A DNA stretch of 64,000 nucleotides from Kaistella flava (ex Peng et al. 2021) (GCF_015191005.1 NZ_CP040442.1:3286001-3350000), one strand, 5' to 3'; numbered from the stretch's first letter, positions 52,066 to 62,284 are shown. The notes: generated by a model not told the origin, from the sequence alone. Program-made: numbers and translations.

Positions 52066-53973
52066 ATGATTTCCACCCATGATTTTGAAAAATTAAAGCA
52101 ACAAACCTTAAAGCATTTTTGGGGCTACGACACGTTTCGAGACTCGCAGGAAGAAATTATTAATTCTATTATTTCAGGGAAAGATACTTTGGCGTTACTT
52201 CCGACAGGAGGTGGAAAATCAATTTGTTATCAACTCCCGGCTTTGATTTTAGAAGGAACATGTTTGGTTGTTTCACCTCTTTTGGCTTTGATGAAAGATC
52301 AAGTTTCTCAGATGAAGAGACTTGGAATAGAAGCTGAATATCTTTCTTCAGAACTGGACGAATATGATGCCGAAGTGATTTTTAACCGTTGCAAAGATGG
52401 CTTGACTAAATTACTATACATTTCTCCAGAACGTTTAACGAATCGGTTATTTCTTCAGAATTTAGAAGAAATTCAGATCTCATTTATTGCGGTAGATGAA
52501 GCGCATTGTATTTCAGAATGGGGACAGGATTTTCGTCCGAGTTACCAGCATATCAAAGCCTTCAGAGATCAATTAAAAAACATTCCTTGTGTTGCATTAA
52601 CCGCAACTGCAACTCCAAAAGTTTTGCAGGAAATTCAGTTAAAACTGAACCTTAAAAACCCGGTCATCTTTCAGAAAAGTTTTAGACGAAATAATCTTAA
52701 AATTATATCCGATAAAATTGCTGACAAATACGAAAGAGTTCGAAATCTTTTAAAATATAATAATTCTTCAGGAATTATATATGTCAGAACTCGAAAAGAA
52801 GCCGAAGAATTATCGAGTTTTCTTCACCGAAATCAAATCACCAACGTTGATTTTTTTCATGCAGGAATTCCGGTGAAAGAGAAAAATGCGAAACAAAACC
52901 ATTGGCTTCAAAGTCAAGACCAAGTCTTAATTTCCACCAATGCTTTCGGAATGGGAATCGACAAAGATAATGTGCGGTTCATTATCCATTTTTCTCCCGC
53001 TGCTTCTATTGAAAATTATTATCAGGAAATTGGTAGAGCTGGTCGGGATGGCGTAGATTCTCATGCTTTTCTACTTTGGAACGAACAGGAATTAAAGAAT
53101 TTTGATCAAATTTTGATTAATCAAATCCCATCGAAATCAGAGTTTCAGAATATTGTTTCTTATTTATATTCCACTTTTCAAATTGCGGAAAATGATCTGC
53201 CTGGAAATGTTTTCCAGCTTCATATTCAAAGAATTCAGAAATTTACAAAAGTGTCTTTAGCAAAGATTAGAAACGTTCTTCAGTTTTTGCATCATCAGGA
53301 AATTATTTTCTATAACTATCAAAATTCTCTTTCGTCATTGGAACTCAAAATTGGTTCTGATGAAATTGATTTATTACCAAAAAAAGACGCTTATTTTATC
53401 GAACTTTTATTAAGAACACTTTCAGGACTTACCACGCACAAAGTGATGTTCAGTGAAAAAACCTTTAGTAATAAAATCGAGTCAGATCCACATTTGGTAA
53501 AAGAGCGGTTGCGGGAATTACAGAATAAAGGCTATTTAGATTATATCGATGGCGCTTTATCGAGTGTTAAATTTTTGAAGCATCGAGATCAGCGAGCTAT
53601 AGAAGGAAAGTACTGGAATCTTTTTTCTCAGATTCAAAAGAACAAAATTCAGAAATGGGAAGAAATGAAATTCTTTGTTCAGAATGATGACTTTTGTAAA
53701 ATGAAATTGATCTTGTCTTATTTCGGCGAGAAGAATGCGAAAAACTGTGGTCATTGTTCGGTTTGTGAACAACAAAAAGAAACGGTGTTCGGACGTGATG
53801 TTTCCGCTGAAATTTTAGAAATATTAAAAAGGTCTCCAGCAAACGTGGAAGAGATTTCCATTAAACTTAATTATTTTGGCAAAGAAAATATTTTAGAAAA
53901 TCTGATTCATTTGCTCGATTCGGGTAAGGTAAAAATGCTCAATTTTAGAACGTACTGTTATAATCATGATTAA
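52066..53973 (+). CDS. recQ: ATP-dependent DNA helicase RecQ
   Basis: 635 residues. Walker A LLPTGGGKSICYQLPALILE, DEAH box FIAVDEAHCISEWGQDFRPS, motif III ALTATATPKV, motif VI YYQEIGRAGRDGVDSHAFLL. The RQC zinc-binding part is CKMKLILSYFGEKNAKNCGH followed by CSVC. The C-terminus is short: no HRDC domain is seen, as in one of the two RecQ types of Bacteroidota. It unwinds DNA 3'-5' in recombination and repair. Confidence 0.94.
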   Translation: MISTHDFEKLKQQTLKHFWGYDTFRDSQEEIINSIISGKDTLALLPTGGGKSICYQLPALILEGTCLVVSPLLALMKDQVSQMKRLGIEAEYLSSELDEYDAEVIFNRCKDGLTKLLYISPERLTNRLFLQNLEEIQISFIAVDEAHCISEWGQDFRPSYQHIKAFRDQLKNIPCVALTATATPKVLQEIQLKLNLKNPVIFQKSFRRNNLKIISDKIADKYERVRNLLKYNNSSGIIYVRTRKEAEELSSFLHRNQITNVDFFHAGIPVKEKNAKQNHWLQSQDQVLISTNAFGMGIDKDNVRFIIHFSPAASIENYYQEIGRAGRDGVDSHAFLLWNEQELKNFDQILINQIPSKSEFQNIVSYLYSTFQIAENDLPGNVFQLHIQRIQKFTKVSLAKIRNVLQFLHHQEIIFYNYQNSLSSLELKIGSDEIDLLPKKDAYFIELLLRTLSGLTTHKVMFSEKTFSNKIESDPHLVKERLRELQNKGYLDYIDGALSSVKFLKHRDQRAIEGKYWNLFSQIQKNKIQKWEEMKFFVQNDDFCKMKLILSYFGEKNAKNCGHCSVCEQQKETVFGRDVSAEILEILKRSPANVEEISIKLNYFGKENILENLIHLLDSGKVKMLNFRTYCYNHD

Positions 53974-54018
53974 AAATTAATCTGATATTTATTTAAACAT
54001 CCTCAATTATTATATTCA

Positions 54019-54966
54019 ATGAAATCATTAAAAGTTATATTTTTCGGAACTCCAGAATTTGCAAAAACTTCACTAGAAGCTATTCATCAATCGCATCATG
54101 AAGTTGTTGGAGTAGTAACGGTTGCCGATAAAGCGAGTGGACGTGGACAAAAGATTCATCAATCTGCAGTAAAGGAATTTGCCGTTGAAAATTATTTACC
54201 AGTTTTTCAACCAGAGAAATTAAGAGATCCTGAATTTTTAGAAAATATCAAAAATTTAAACGCTGATGTTTTTGTTGTGGTAGCATTCCGAATGATGCCG
54301 AAGATTTTGTTTGAAATGCCAGAAATGGGAACATTCAATCTTCATGCATCTTTGTTGCCTGATTATCGTGGTGCGGCTCCAATTAATTATGCCGTAATTA
54401 ATGGTGAGAAAAAAACAGGTGCAACTACTTTTTTTATTAATGAAAAAATTGATGAAGGAAATATTCTTTTACAAAATGAAATTGAAATTTCACCAGAAGA
54501 AAATGCCGGTGAATTACACGACCGTTTAATGGAAATGGGCGCGAAACTCGTGGTTGAAACTTTAGATGGTTTGTCGGAAAATTCAATTCAGGAGAAACCG
54601 CAGCCAGAAGTTGAGCATCCAAAAAATGCCTTTAAAATTTTTAAAGAAGATACTAGAATTACCTGGAATCAAAATTCGGAAACTGTTCATAATTTCATCC
54701 GTGGAATGTCGCCATATCCTGCTTCTTTTACAACCATTAAAATTGGAGAAGACGAGAAATTCTTAAAAATTTATAAAGGAAAATTTGAAAATGAAACTCA
54801 TGATAAAACGCCAGGAAGTTTAGAAATCGATAAACATCAATTTAAAATATTTACGAAAGACGGTTTTTATGTGCCAGAAGAAGTTCAGCTTGAAGGAAAG
54901 AAAAGAATGTCAGTCAAAGATTTCTTAAATGGATTTCAACATTTCGACCATATTTCGATGGCATAA
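54019..54966 (+). CDS. fmt: Methionyl-tRNA formyltransferase
   Basis: 315 residues. It formylates initiator Met-tRNA. Motifs: IFFGTPEFAKTSLEAIHQSH at the start, NLHASLLPDYRGAAPINYAV (active-site HxSLLP and Asp) and FFINEKIDEGNILLQNEIEI. The C-terminal OB-like domain begins near 210 (IRGMSPYPASF). It lies 45 nt after recQ. Confidence 0.96.
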   Translation: MKSLKVIFFGTPEFAKTSLEAIHQSHHEVVGVVTVADKASGRGQKIHQSAVKEFAVENYLPVFQPEKLRDPEFLENIKNLNADVFVVVAFRMMPKILFEMPEMGTFNLHASLLPDYRGAAPINYAVINGEKKTGATTFFINEKIDEGNILLQNEIEISPEENAGELHDRLMEMGAKLVVETLDGLSENSIQEKPQPEVEHPKNAFKIFKEDTRITWNQNSETVHNFIRGMSPYPASFTTIKIGEDEKFLKIYKGKFENETHDKTPGSLEIDKHQFKIFTKDGFYVPEEVQLEGKKRMSVKDFLNGFQHFDHISMA

Positions 54967-55048
54967 TTTAATTTCTGTTTTTAATTTGCCATAATTAATC
55001 GCTTTCAATAGTTAATCAGTACAATTGTTTTACTGAGTTTTCTATAAA

Positions 55049-55086
55049 TAAAAAATGCCCAAGTTCTAAACTCTGGCATTTTTTTG
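55049..55086. terminator. Bidirectional terminator between fmt and the T9SS protein
   Basis: AAAAATGCC..AGTT / AACT..GGCATTTTT stem with T/A tracts, between convergent genes. Confidence 0.75.
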
Positions 55087-55112
55087 TAACTAATCCAATA
55101 TCAAAAATGGTG

Positions 55113-58100
55113 TTAATTTCTATTTTTTAATAATACCCAACCTTTGTACATAACGGGTAAATTGGTTGCAGGTTCGATCCAGTTTAAAATATACCAGTAA
55201 GTTCCGGTCGGAAGAACTCTCCCGTTTATTTTACCGTCCCAGATATAAGGTGTTTTTTGAGAAATAAAAACTTGATTTCCGTAGCGATCGTAGATTTCTA
55301 TTTTCACGTCTTTTTTAATGCTTAAATCCGAATAATCTAAAACATCATTTTTGCCATCTGCGTTTGGCGTAATGACATTAATTAAGTTGAGAATTAAAAA
55401 TTCTTTATTAATGGTTTCGCAATTCTGAGCATCTTTTAAATAAACTTTACGAAGACCTCGTGGAACATTACTGAAAATATTGGAGTCTTGAAAAGTGATA
55501 TTATCCAATGAGTATTGATAAGGAGGTGTTCCTCCGTTTGCGAAAACAGTTGCTGTACTTCCTGAAATATCGATATTGGTGATTTGTGGAAGTTCTGAGG
55601 CGGTGACTTTTACGGTTTGTCGATAAGTACATCCGTTGGAAGTTAAATCTACGTAATAAGTACCAATTCCTACATTTGAAATAGTTGATGTTAAAATGCC
55701 TTCTTCACCTGTGCTCCATTTATAATAATTGAATCCTGACCCTGCGTCTAAAGATGTTGTTGAAGTTCCGCAAATAATCTGATCCTGTAAAACCAAGGAT
55801 TCATCTGGAGTTTTTTTAATAATCGTAATCTCACCAACATTTGGACAATCGGAGGAGTTTTGTAGTCTTATACCAAAAGTTTTTGAAGCGGTACTTAAGG
55901 TTTGTGAGGCTGAAATCGGGTTCACATTATTTCTTGCATCAGCGATAGAAGCGAAAAATAGAGGTGTTAATGAATCTAAAGTGAATTGTGATACATATTT
56001 ATTTAAATCAACAGTTACTGAGTCATTACGTTTATCATCACAAATGGGATCAGTAAGATCTATAGTTATTAATGGGGTTTTAATCCCGATCGTAAAATCC
56101 ATTTGTCCTAAAACAACCGGACAACCCGCAGTGTTTTCTATTCTGATATAGACTGTTGTGTTGTTAGAGAAAGACCAATTATCGGGAAGAAATTTGGTGT
56201 TGCCACTTTGTTGATCGGCAGGATCTAAATAGTATTTTACGATAAATGAGCTATTGTAATTCGAAATAATCTGCGGAGAAATAGTTGAAAATTTAATTGG
56301 GATACTTCCTGTAAAAAGATCATCGCAGAAATTAGAGTTAAATGCAGCAAGATTTAAAATTGGGGGACTTGTAATCTCTAAAGTAATTTGTGCAACTTTA
56401 ATGCATCTAAATGAAGACGTGATTTTAGCGTAAACAATTCCGCCATTAGTATTGTAATTGGTGAAATTGGTAATCGGATTAGTTAATCCCTGATCAGTAA
56501 AGTAGAGGATTGTGTTCGTTATATCGGTTGAAATATTCGCAAAACTCAAATTGAAAGTTCCTGTTCCATCTGGATTTGGACAAACTCTAATCGTATCATC
56601 TTTAACTTGAAGGACTTTTATATTTATGATTACTTTAAAATATTCGGTGTCTTCGGGAGTTCCGTTTCCTTCAATATAATAAACAAAAATATCTGAAGTA
56701 TCTGCGGTTAAAGTAGAATTCGGAGTATAAGTAATAATTCCTGTTGTAGCATCTACGGTTGCAGTTCCAGAGGATGGTTTTATGCTAACTCTGGTTTTAC
56801 CCGGTACAATTACTTGTGTAGAAGTTGTGAAGTTTGGAGTAATCTTAGTCGTGTTACAAGATCCAATCGTAAATGCAGTCGTGGAAATCGGTGGACAAGA
56901 AGTGAATTGATACGGTGTAGTTAGTTTTGTATCGCAATTCGTTTTGGTAATGATACATGTATAATCTCCAGGACCAAAGATATCAGGATTAACGAAATAA
57001 GTAGTTGCACCTGGAATAGTTACTCCGTTTAAATACCATTGATATTGATCATAAGAATCATCAACCTGTAATAAAACGCCCGAATAGCAATCTCCAGTTT
57101 TAGAAATAACTGGTACTGAACTAAAACCTGCAAAATAACCACCGTAGCCGACTGCGCCATTTCCAGCAGCAATTCCAGCAGTGACGGATTTTGTTGAATT
57201 AACGGTAATATTCCCACTCACATTTAATACGGTGTAAGTTTCCCAATTTGAATTGCCTTGCACCGGAAAAGGACCTTGGAAGCCGGAAAGTACATTTCCA
57301 TTTACTCTAACTGTAGCTCCTTTTTCGGAAATGATATTAAGTTTAGTGTTAAAATTTTCATAGCCAATTTGATTAATAGAAGAAATCTCATCAATCTTAT
57401 TTGGTAAAAAACAACTCAGTGCAGGAATGAAATTAAAGCCTCCTGTTGCATAAACATTGCCCGTAGGGATTCCAGCTAGAAGTTGATATACATATACATT
57501 TTGTGTAGTGGAAATACTCATGTTATAATGATCTTTTCCTTGATCTACATAATTGCTCACGCCAAATACATGATATTTTCCCGCATTTAAAACAACTCCT
57601 GTGTCTACGCCATTAATCATAATATGGGTATTATCTTCAGATGCCACAATAAGAGCAGATTCCATATTGTTGTTAGAAGGACCATTTCCTTTTACCATAA
57701 TGAATTCATTACCCAGTCTTTCTACCGGAACAGACTGATCCATTAATATGTCATTATTACTGGAGTTCTCATTAGTGTAAATCGCATTAAAGTTTCCGTT
57801 AGTCACTGCAATAGGTTGGGTTGCTTCGATTTTAGCACCGACTAAGCCGGCTCTATTTGCTTGGTCTCTATTACTAATCGCATCAATAATATAGGACTGT
57901 CCTTTATTTAGAGTAAATGTTTTAGTTGGGCTGCTTGTGCCATCCGCAAAAACTACCGCGGGATTATAGCCAGATAATTTTACCGTAGTATTGTCTTCAG
58001 TAGCAATGATTCCTATCGTTGCATTGATATAGTCTTGTGCTGCGGTAAGAGGTGCCATCACTGCGAAAAAGTTTTTACCAACTCCAGCTAAACCTTTAGA

Positions 58101-58478
58101 AGTAATGATTTCTGCGTGATTGGGAACAGCAAATCGATAGTTAGCAAAAAACTTTTTAGAACCTTTGACATGAATCCCCATCGGAACCGGTGTGAACATT
58201 TCATTACTCAAGATCGTCATCATGAAGTTAAAAGGAATGTCAATTGTTTGAGGACTTCCCTTCGCTATTTGGACGGTAGTGTAAAGAATGTTGTTATTAT
58301 AGATTTCAACCTGAAAAGGAATAGTTTCACTCGTGGAAAGATATAAATAACTTTCTGGTTGAAATGATCCGTTGGAACCAGGACTTCCAGCCATCGGAGC
58401 AAACCAATGTTCAGTATCCATCTGTGCTGATGCAAATGTAAAAAATAAGGCAAAAACTAAAGAAAGTAAATTTTTCAA
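55113..58478 (-). CDS. Large secreted IgGFc-binding-like protein with T9SS type B sorting domain
   Basis: 1121 residues, the longer paralogue of the 1974-4520 gene. Signal peptide KNLLSLVFALFFTFASAQ, then MDTEHWFAPMAGSPGSNG, close to the other protein's DLEHWFPPL. The IgGFc-like region spans about 20-480 (ATEDNTTVKLSG, LNKGQSYIIDA). An Ig-like stretch (YQWYLNGVTIPGATTYFVNP) and several beta-rich repeats follow. The last 85 residues (NVITPNADGKNDVLDYSDLS, YDRYGNQVFISQKTPYIWDG, PTGTYWYILNW) are the type B sorting domain. No ATG is available; TTG at 58478 opens the signal peptide. Ligand unknown. Confidence 0.87.
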   Translation of the reverse strand: MKNLLSLVFALFFTFASAQMDTEHWFAPMAGSPGSNGSFQPESYLYLSTSETIPFQVEIYNNNILYTTVQIAKGSPQTIDIPFNFMMTILSNEMFTPVPMGIHVKGSKKFFANYRFAVPNHAEIITSKGLAGVGKNFFAVMAPLTAAQDYINATIGIIATEDNTTVKLSGYNPAVVFADGTSSPTKTFTLNKGQSYIIDAISNRDQANRAGLVGAKIEATQPIAVTNGNFNAIYTNENSSNNDILMDQSVPVERLGNEFIMVKGNGPSNNNMESALIVASEDNTHIMINGVDTGVVLNAGKYHVFGVSNYVDQGKDHYNMSISTTQNVYVYQLLAGIPTGNVYATGGFNFIPALSCFLPNKIDEISSINQIGYENFNTKLNIISEKGATVRVNGNVLSGFQGPFPVQGNSNWETYTVLNVSGNITVNSTKSVTAGIAAGNGAVGYGGYFAGFSSVPVISKTGDCYSGVLLQVDDSYDQYQWYLNGVTIPGATTYFVNPDIFGPGDYTCIITKTNCDTKLTTPYQFTSCPPISTTAFTIGSCNTTKITPNFTTSTQVIVPGKTRVSIKPSSGTATVDATTGIITYTPNSTLTADTSDIFVYYIEGNGTPEDTEYFKVIINIKVLQVKDDTIRVCPNPDGTGTFNLSFANISTDITNTILYFTDQGLTNPITNFTNYNTNGGIVYAKITSSFRCIKVAQITLEITSPPILNLAAFNSNFCDDLFTGSIPIKFSTISPQIISNYNSSFIVKYYLDPADQQSGNTKFLPDNWSFSNNTTVYIRIENTAGCPVVLGQMDFTIGIKTPLITIDLTDPICDDKRNDSVTVDLNKYVSQFTLDSLTPLFFASIADARNNVNPISASQTLSTASKTFGIRLQNSSDCPNVGEITIIKKTPDESLVLQDQIICGTSTTSLDAGSGFNYYKWSTGEEGILTSTISNVGIGTYYVDLTSNGCTYRQTVKVTASELPQITNIDISGSTATVFANGGTPPYQYSLDNITFQDSNIFSNVPRGLRKVYLKDAQNCETINKEFLILNLINVITPNADGKNDVLDYSDLSIKKDVKIEIYDRYGNQVFISQKTPYIWDGKINGRVLPTGTYWYILNWIEPATNLPVMYKGWVLLKNRN

Positions 58479-58526
58479 TGATATAAAAATTAGGTTAACA
58501 AAATTACTTCTATTTAAGCCGAAAAA

Positions 58527-58558
58527 AAAATCTCTTCCTAAAAATAGGAAGAGATTTT
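58527..58558 (-). terminator. Terminator after tsf
   Basis: AAAATCTCTTCCTA / TAGGAAGAGATTTT perfect stem with T run on the minus strand. Confidence 0.85.
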
Positions 58559-58578
58559 AATCATATTAAGATTTAGAA

Positions 58579-59403
58579 TTAAGTAAGACTTACTCTTACG
58601 AAACCTATTACTTTTAAATCTCCGTTTACAGATTTTACATAATCAGCAACAGACATATTACCATCTTTAATAAAAGCTTGGTGAACCAAAGTGTTGTCTT
58701 TGTAGAATTTCTGCATTTTACCTTTCAAGATGTTATCGATGATGTTTGCAGGTTTCCCTTCTTTAATCAATAATTCTCTTTCGATTTCTAATTCTTTATC
58801 AATCGTTTCTTGAGAAACCATAGTTTCATCTAATGCGATTGGCTTCATTGCAGCAACCTGCATAGATACAGATTTTGCAACTTCAGCAGCTCCATCAACA
58901 TTAGCAGAAAGTGAAGTGATTGCAGCAATTTTATTTCCTGCGTGAATGTAAGCTCCTAAGAAAGGACCTTCAATTCTTTCGAAAGAACCGATTTCAATTT
59001 TTTCTCCGATCAAACCTGTTTGCTCGATCAATTTTTCAGCAACAGTCATTCCGTGGAAATCAGAAGCTAAATATTCTTCTTTGTTTGCATAAAAAATAGC
59101 TTGCTCAGCAAGTTCGTGTGCTAATTCTACGAAATTGTCATTTTTTGCAACGAAATCTGTTTCACAATTCAAAGCGATGATTGCACCCATAGTGTTATCT
59201 TCGTTTACTTTTGCAATTACAGCACCTTCGTGAGAATCTCTGTCTGCTCTGTTAGCTGCAACTTTCTGTCCTTTTTTTCTAAGGTTTTCAATTGCTTTAT
59301 CGAAGTCTCCATCAGCTTCTACCAACGCTTTTTTGCAGTCCATCATTCCTGCGCCTGTAATGTTTCTTAATTTAGCTACATCTGCAGCAACTGGTGTATA
59401 CAT
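58579..59403 (-). CDS. tsf: Translation elongation factor Ts
   Basis: 274 residues. It recycles EF-Tu-GDP. Markers: VAKLRNITGAGMMDCKKALV near the start, ALNCETDFVAKNDNFVELAH, and GFVRVSLT at the end. The usual partner rpsB is not adjacent: the gene is flanked by its own TATCTTTG promoter element and terminator, so it is a single-gene unit here. Confidence 0.97.
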   Translation of the reverse strand: MYTPVAADVAKLRNITGAGMMDCKKALVEADGDFDKAIENLRKKGQKVAANRADRDSHEGAVIAKVNEDNTMGAIIALNCETDFVAKNDNFVELAHELAEQAIFYANKEEYLASDFHGMTVAEKLIEQTGLIGEKIEIGSFERIEGPFLGAYIHAGNKIAAITSLSANVDGAAEVAKSVSMQVAAMKPIALDETMVSQETIDKELEIERELLIKEGKPANIIDNILKGKMQKFYKDNTLVHQAFIKDGNMSVADYVKSVNGDLKVIGFVRVSLT

Positions 59404-59457
59404 ATTTTTGTTTTTTTTGTTAAAAATTGATTAAGTTCGCTATGTTTTTAAGCGTTG

Positions 59458-59465
59458 CAAAGATA
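59458..59465 (-). promoter_or_regulatory. Putative -7 element for tsf
   Basis: TATCTTTG on the minus strand, 54 nt before the tsf ATG. It implies a leader of about 48 nt. Confidence 0.5.
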
Positions 59466-59541
59466 ATAAATTTCGCACAAACTAAAAAGCGCAATTTTTC
59501 GTTCCTAATAAAATATAGAATTCTAAGAAATTAACCTATTG

Positions 59542-60120
59542 ATGAGAAAATTTATCTACGTCCTGTTTTTATTTATTTCAGCTTTTTCCTTCGCTCAATC
59601 GAAATATACAGTAGCTCAAGTTGAGAAAAGTACTGATATGCAGGTTATTGCCAATTTTATTAAATTTAATCCTAATCATCCGCGAACGCCTGAGTTTAAA
59701 AGAAAGCTTTTTGCAGTTATGAATAATGATAAAACACCGCAACAACAGGCGAGTGTGGCGAAACCAACCGTGAGAGCAATAAGTCCTGCAAAACTTGAAA
59801 ATGAAGTAAAAAGGGATGTTGCTAAAAACGGATCAAATACACATAGTAAAAGAACTGAAGATTTATTGAATCATCTTTTTAATAGCGATCCAACGAGTAA
59901 AGCTGCCTATGTGCAAATTAAAAATAAATCGAAATGTAATTTGATTGTCAAACTTAGCGGTAAAAAATTCTACAACCTTAATGTGCCGGCAAATAATGAA
60001 AACTTTATTATGGTAGAAAAAGGCAGTTATATAGTTACGACCATGGTTTGCGATGCAAAATATTCTTCAACGAAAAATGTAGGTAAAGACATGGTGATTA
60101 CGTTGAATGCTCCGAAGTAA
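59542..60120 (+). CDS. Small secreted protein, DUF6759-like
   Basis: 192 residues from the ATG at 59542. Signal peptide RKFIYVLFLFISAFSFAQ. The middle is basic and low in complexity; the C-terminal third (about 120-190) looks like a small beta-sandwich (YVQIKNKSKCNLIVKLSGKK, NFIMVEKGSYIVTTMVCDAK). The pattern recalls DUF6759 proteins of Chryseobacterium, but the name is tentative. Two Cys could form a disulfide. Function unknown. Confidence 0.7.
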   Translation: MRKFIYVLFLFISAFSFAQSKYTVAQVEKSTDMQVIANFIKFNPNHPRTPEFKRKLFAVMNNDKTPQQQASVAKPTVRAISPAKLENEVKRDVAKNGSNTHSKRTEDLLNHLFNSDPTSKAAYVQIKNKSKCNLIVKLSGKKFYNLNVPANNENFIMVEKGSYIVTTMVCDAKYSSTKNVGKDMVITLNAPK

Positions 60121-60125
60121 AAGAT

Positions 60126-60821
60126 TTATTTAAGAAATTGATGAAATTCTTCAGTGAGTTTTAAATACTCTTCTGTAAATTTCCTTGGAGATTTCTCAAT
60201 GACTAATTCCAGCTCAATTGCTTCTTTTAGCTGTAAACTAAATTCTAATAAAAGCCTTTTAGGTTTAGAATCTTTGATTCCATAAATTTGTATTTTTCGA
60301 TGTAAATACAAATTTTTTCTATTGCAATAATCTTCGAAAAAAAATCCTGATTCAGATGGGATAATTACAGAAAGCAAACCGTTTTCCGATAATAGATCCG
60401 ATGATTTTTCAATTAATTGCTCGAAAGAAAGTTCACTTTGCTGTCTTGCAATAATATCTTTGCTCGAGTCATTCTCTTCAAAATAAGGAGGATTAGAAAC
60501 AATTAGATCATATTTTTCTTTTGAATTAAAGTTTTTATAATTCTGTAGAAAAACCTTTAATCTGTTTTTAAATGGTGAATTTTCAAAGTTCTCTAAAGCC
60601 AACTCTACCGCATTTTCAATAATGTCAATCGCTTGAATTTCAGCTTCTGGATTTCTTTGCGCCAACATCATTGAGATTAAACCAGTTCCTGTTCCCACCT
60701 CCAGAATGTTTTTTGCATGATTTACACTTGAAGCGGCACCGAGTACAACACCGTCTGTTCCGACACGAAATACCGTTTTTGATTGCTGAATGCTGAATTG
60801 TTTAAACTGAAAAGGCTTCAC
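60126..60821 (-). CDS. trmN6: tRNA1(Val) adenine-N6 methyltransferase
   Basis: 231 residues. The start FQFKQFSIQQSKTVFRVGTD, SAM site NILEVGTGTGLISMMLAQR, and the adenine N6-methylation motif VSNPPYFEENDSS match the YfiC/TrmN6 family. It methylates A37 of tRNA1-Val. It lies 5 nt after the histidine kinase gene and is probably co-transcribed with it. Confidence 0.9.
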   Translation of the reverse strand: MKPFQFKQFSIQQSKTVFRVGTDGVVLGAASSVNHAKNILEVGTGTGLISMMLAQRNPEAEIQAIDIIENAVELALENFENSPFKNRLKVFLQNYKNFNSKEKYDLIVSNPPYFEENDSSKDIIARQQSELSFEQLIEKSSDLLSENGLLSVIIPSESGFFFEDYCNRKNLYLHRKIQIYGIKDSKPKRLLLEFSLQLKEAIELELVIEKSPRKFTEEYLKLTEEFHQFLK

Positions 60822-60826
60822 TGAAT

Positions 60827-62284
60827 TTATTTCAAATTGTTAGGAAGAGAAATCGTAAAAGTTGTTCCTTTTCCGAGTTCAGATTTCACGGATATTTCAC
60901 CTTTATAATCTTCTACCATTTTACGAACCATTGTTAATCCAAGTCCCATTCCGCTTGATTTAGACGTGAAGTTAGGTTCGAAAATCCGACCGTAATGATC
61001 TTCGGAAATACCAACGCCATTGTCTTCTACGGTAATGATGATTCTTTTTTGTATTTGTTCTACATCAACATTAATAATGTTTTCGCGCTCATCATCGGTT
61101 GCTTGTCTTGCATTAGAAACCAAATTAGTGATGATTCTGGAAAGGTATATTTTGTCCATTTCAATCATTATTTTATTCTTATTAGAATGAAAATAAATCT
61201 TTTCGTCGCTAAAAATATTGATGATATTGCGTATTTCTTTATTTAAATTAAAGATCTCATTATTCTTTTCCGGTAGTTGGGCAAACTGAGAGAAAGCATT
61301 AGCAACGGTGGCAACCAAATCAATTTGATCTACCATGGTTTTGCTTAGGTGTTTTACTTTCTTGTAGATGTCTGGATCATTCGGATCAAATTTTCTTTCA
61401 AAATTCTGAATGGTCAGTTTCATCGGTGTTAAAGGGTTCTTCACTTCATGAGCAACCTGTTTTGCCATTTCACGCCAGGCTTCTTCTTTGTCTTTGAAAC
61501 TCAGCCTTTCTTTTTGTTCTTTAATCTGAAGAATCATCTTGTTATAAGCCTTTACCAATTGATTCAATTCATCATTTTGATAATATCGAATCGGTTGCGG
61601 ATCATTTTCCAAAAGGGTAATTCTATTAATTAAATCTGAAAATTTAGTTACTGCTTTTGTTAAGTGATTAGAGATTACCCAACTCAACCAAACTCCAAAT
61701 GCAATTACAAAAAGATTAACAATGAAAATGTAATTGAGATATTTATTGAAGACACTTACATAAGAAGCGTCATTGTGATGATAAGGAAAAAGTACAATAG
61801 CAATCGGCTCCAGCATATTGTTTTTCAAAATCATGTACGAAGAAGTTACATTAGAATCTGTTCTCTGATCATAGTTTTGAAAATCTACTCTTTTGTCGCT
61901 TTTCAACACCCGATTAATAATTTCTAAGGGAAGTTTTTTGGTGGGAATGAGATTGATGTCTTTATTAGAAATAACAAAATCACCGTTCAAATCATAAATA
62001 ATTATATCTTGGTTATTGATGTCGGCAATTTCGAAAATCGCATTTGATAAAATTTTTGGTAAATCGCCGGTTTGTACTTGGGTGTGACTTACCGCATAGT
62101 CAAGAGCGGACATGAGAGATTCTGCTCTTTTTTGTAAATCCGTTCTGCTTTGTTCAGTAGCATTATTTTTTAAAATAAAGTAGGATAGCGTAGAAGAACC
62201 TGTGATACTGAGAAAACAGATGAGTAAGAATCCCCAGAAAACTCTATTTCTTAAACTAAAACCTTTGTATTTAGAGAGCGGCAT
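60827..62284 (-). CDS. Membrane sensor histidine kinase, NtrY-like
   Basis: 485 residues. Two membrane segments (about 16-38 and 186-206) enclose a periplasmic sensor region; HAMP follows (about 207-262); the dimerisation helix holds the phospho-His in WREMAKQVAHEVKNPLTPMK (about 270-289); N box NLVSNARQATDDE; G boxes DNGVGISEDHYGRIFEP and SSGMGLGLTMVRKMVEDYKG. No response-regulator gene is adjacent, so the partner is unknown. The first 14 nt overlap the end of ribE. Confidence 0.93.
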   Translation of the reverse strand: MPLSKYKGFSLRNRVFWGFLLICFLSITGSSTLSYFILKNNATEQSRTDLQKRAESLMSALDYAVSHTQVQTGDLPKILSNAIFEIADINNQDIIIYDLNGDFVISNKDINLIPTKKLPLEIINRVLKSDKRVDFQNYDQRTDSNVTSSYMILKNNMLEPIAIVLFPYHHNDASYVSVFNKYLNYIFIVNLFVIAFGVWLSWVISNHLTKAVTKFSDLINRITLLENDPQPIRYYQNDELNQLVKAYNKMILQIKEQKERLSFKDKEEAWREMAKQVAHEVKNPLTPMKLTIQNFERKFDPNDPDIYKKVKHLSKTMVDQIDLVATVANAFSQFAQLPEKNNEIFNLNKEIRNIINIFSDEKIYFHSNKNKIMIEMDKIYLSRIITNLVSNARQATDDERENIINVDVEQIQKRIIITVEDNGVGISEDHYGRIFEPNFTSKSSGMGLGLTMVRKMVEDYKGEISVKSELGKGTTFTISLPNNLK

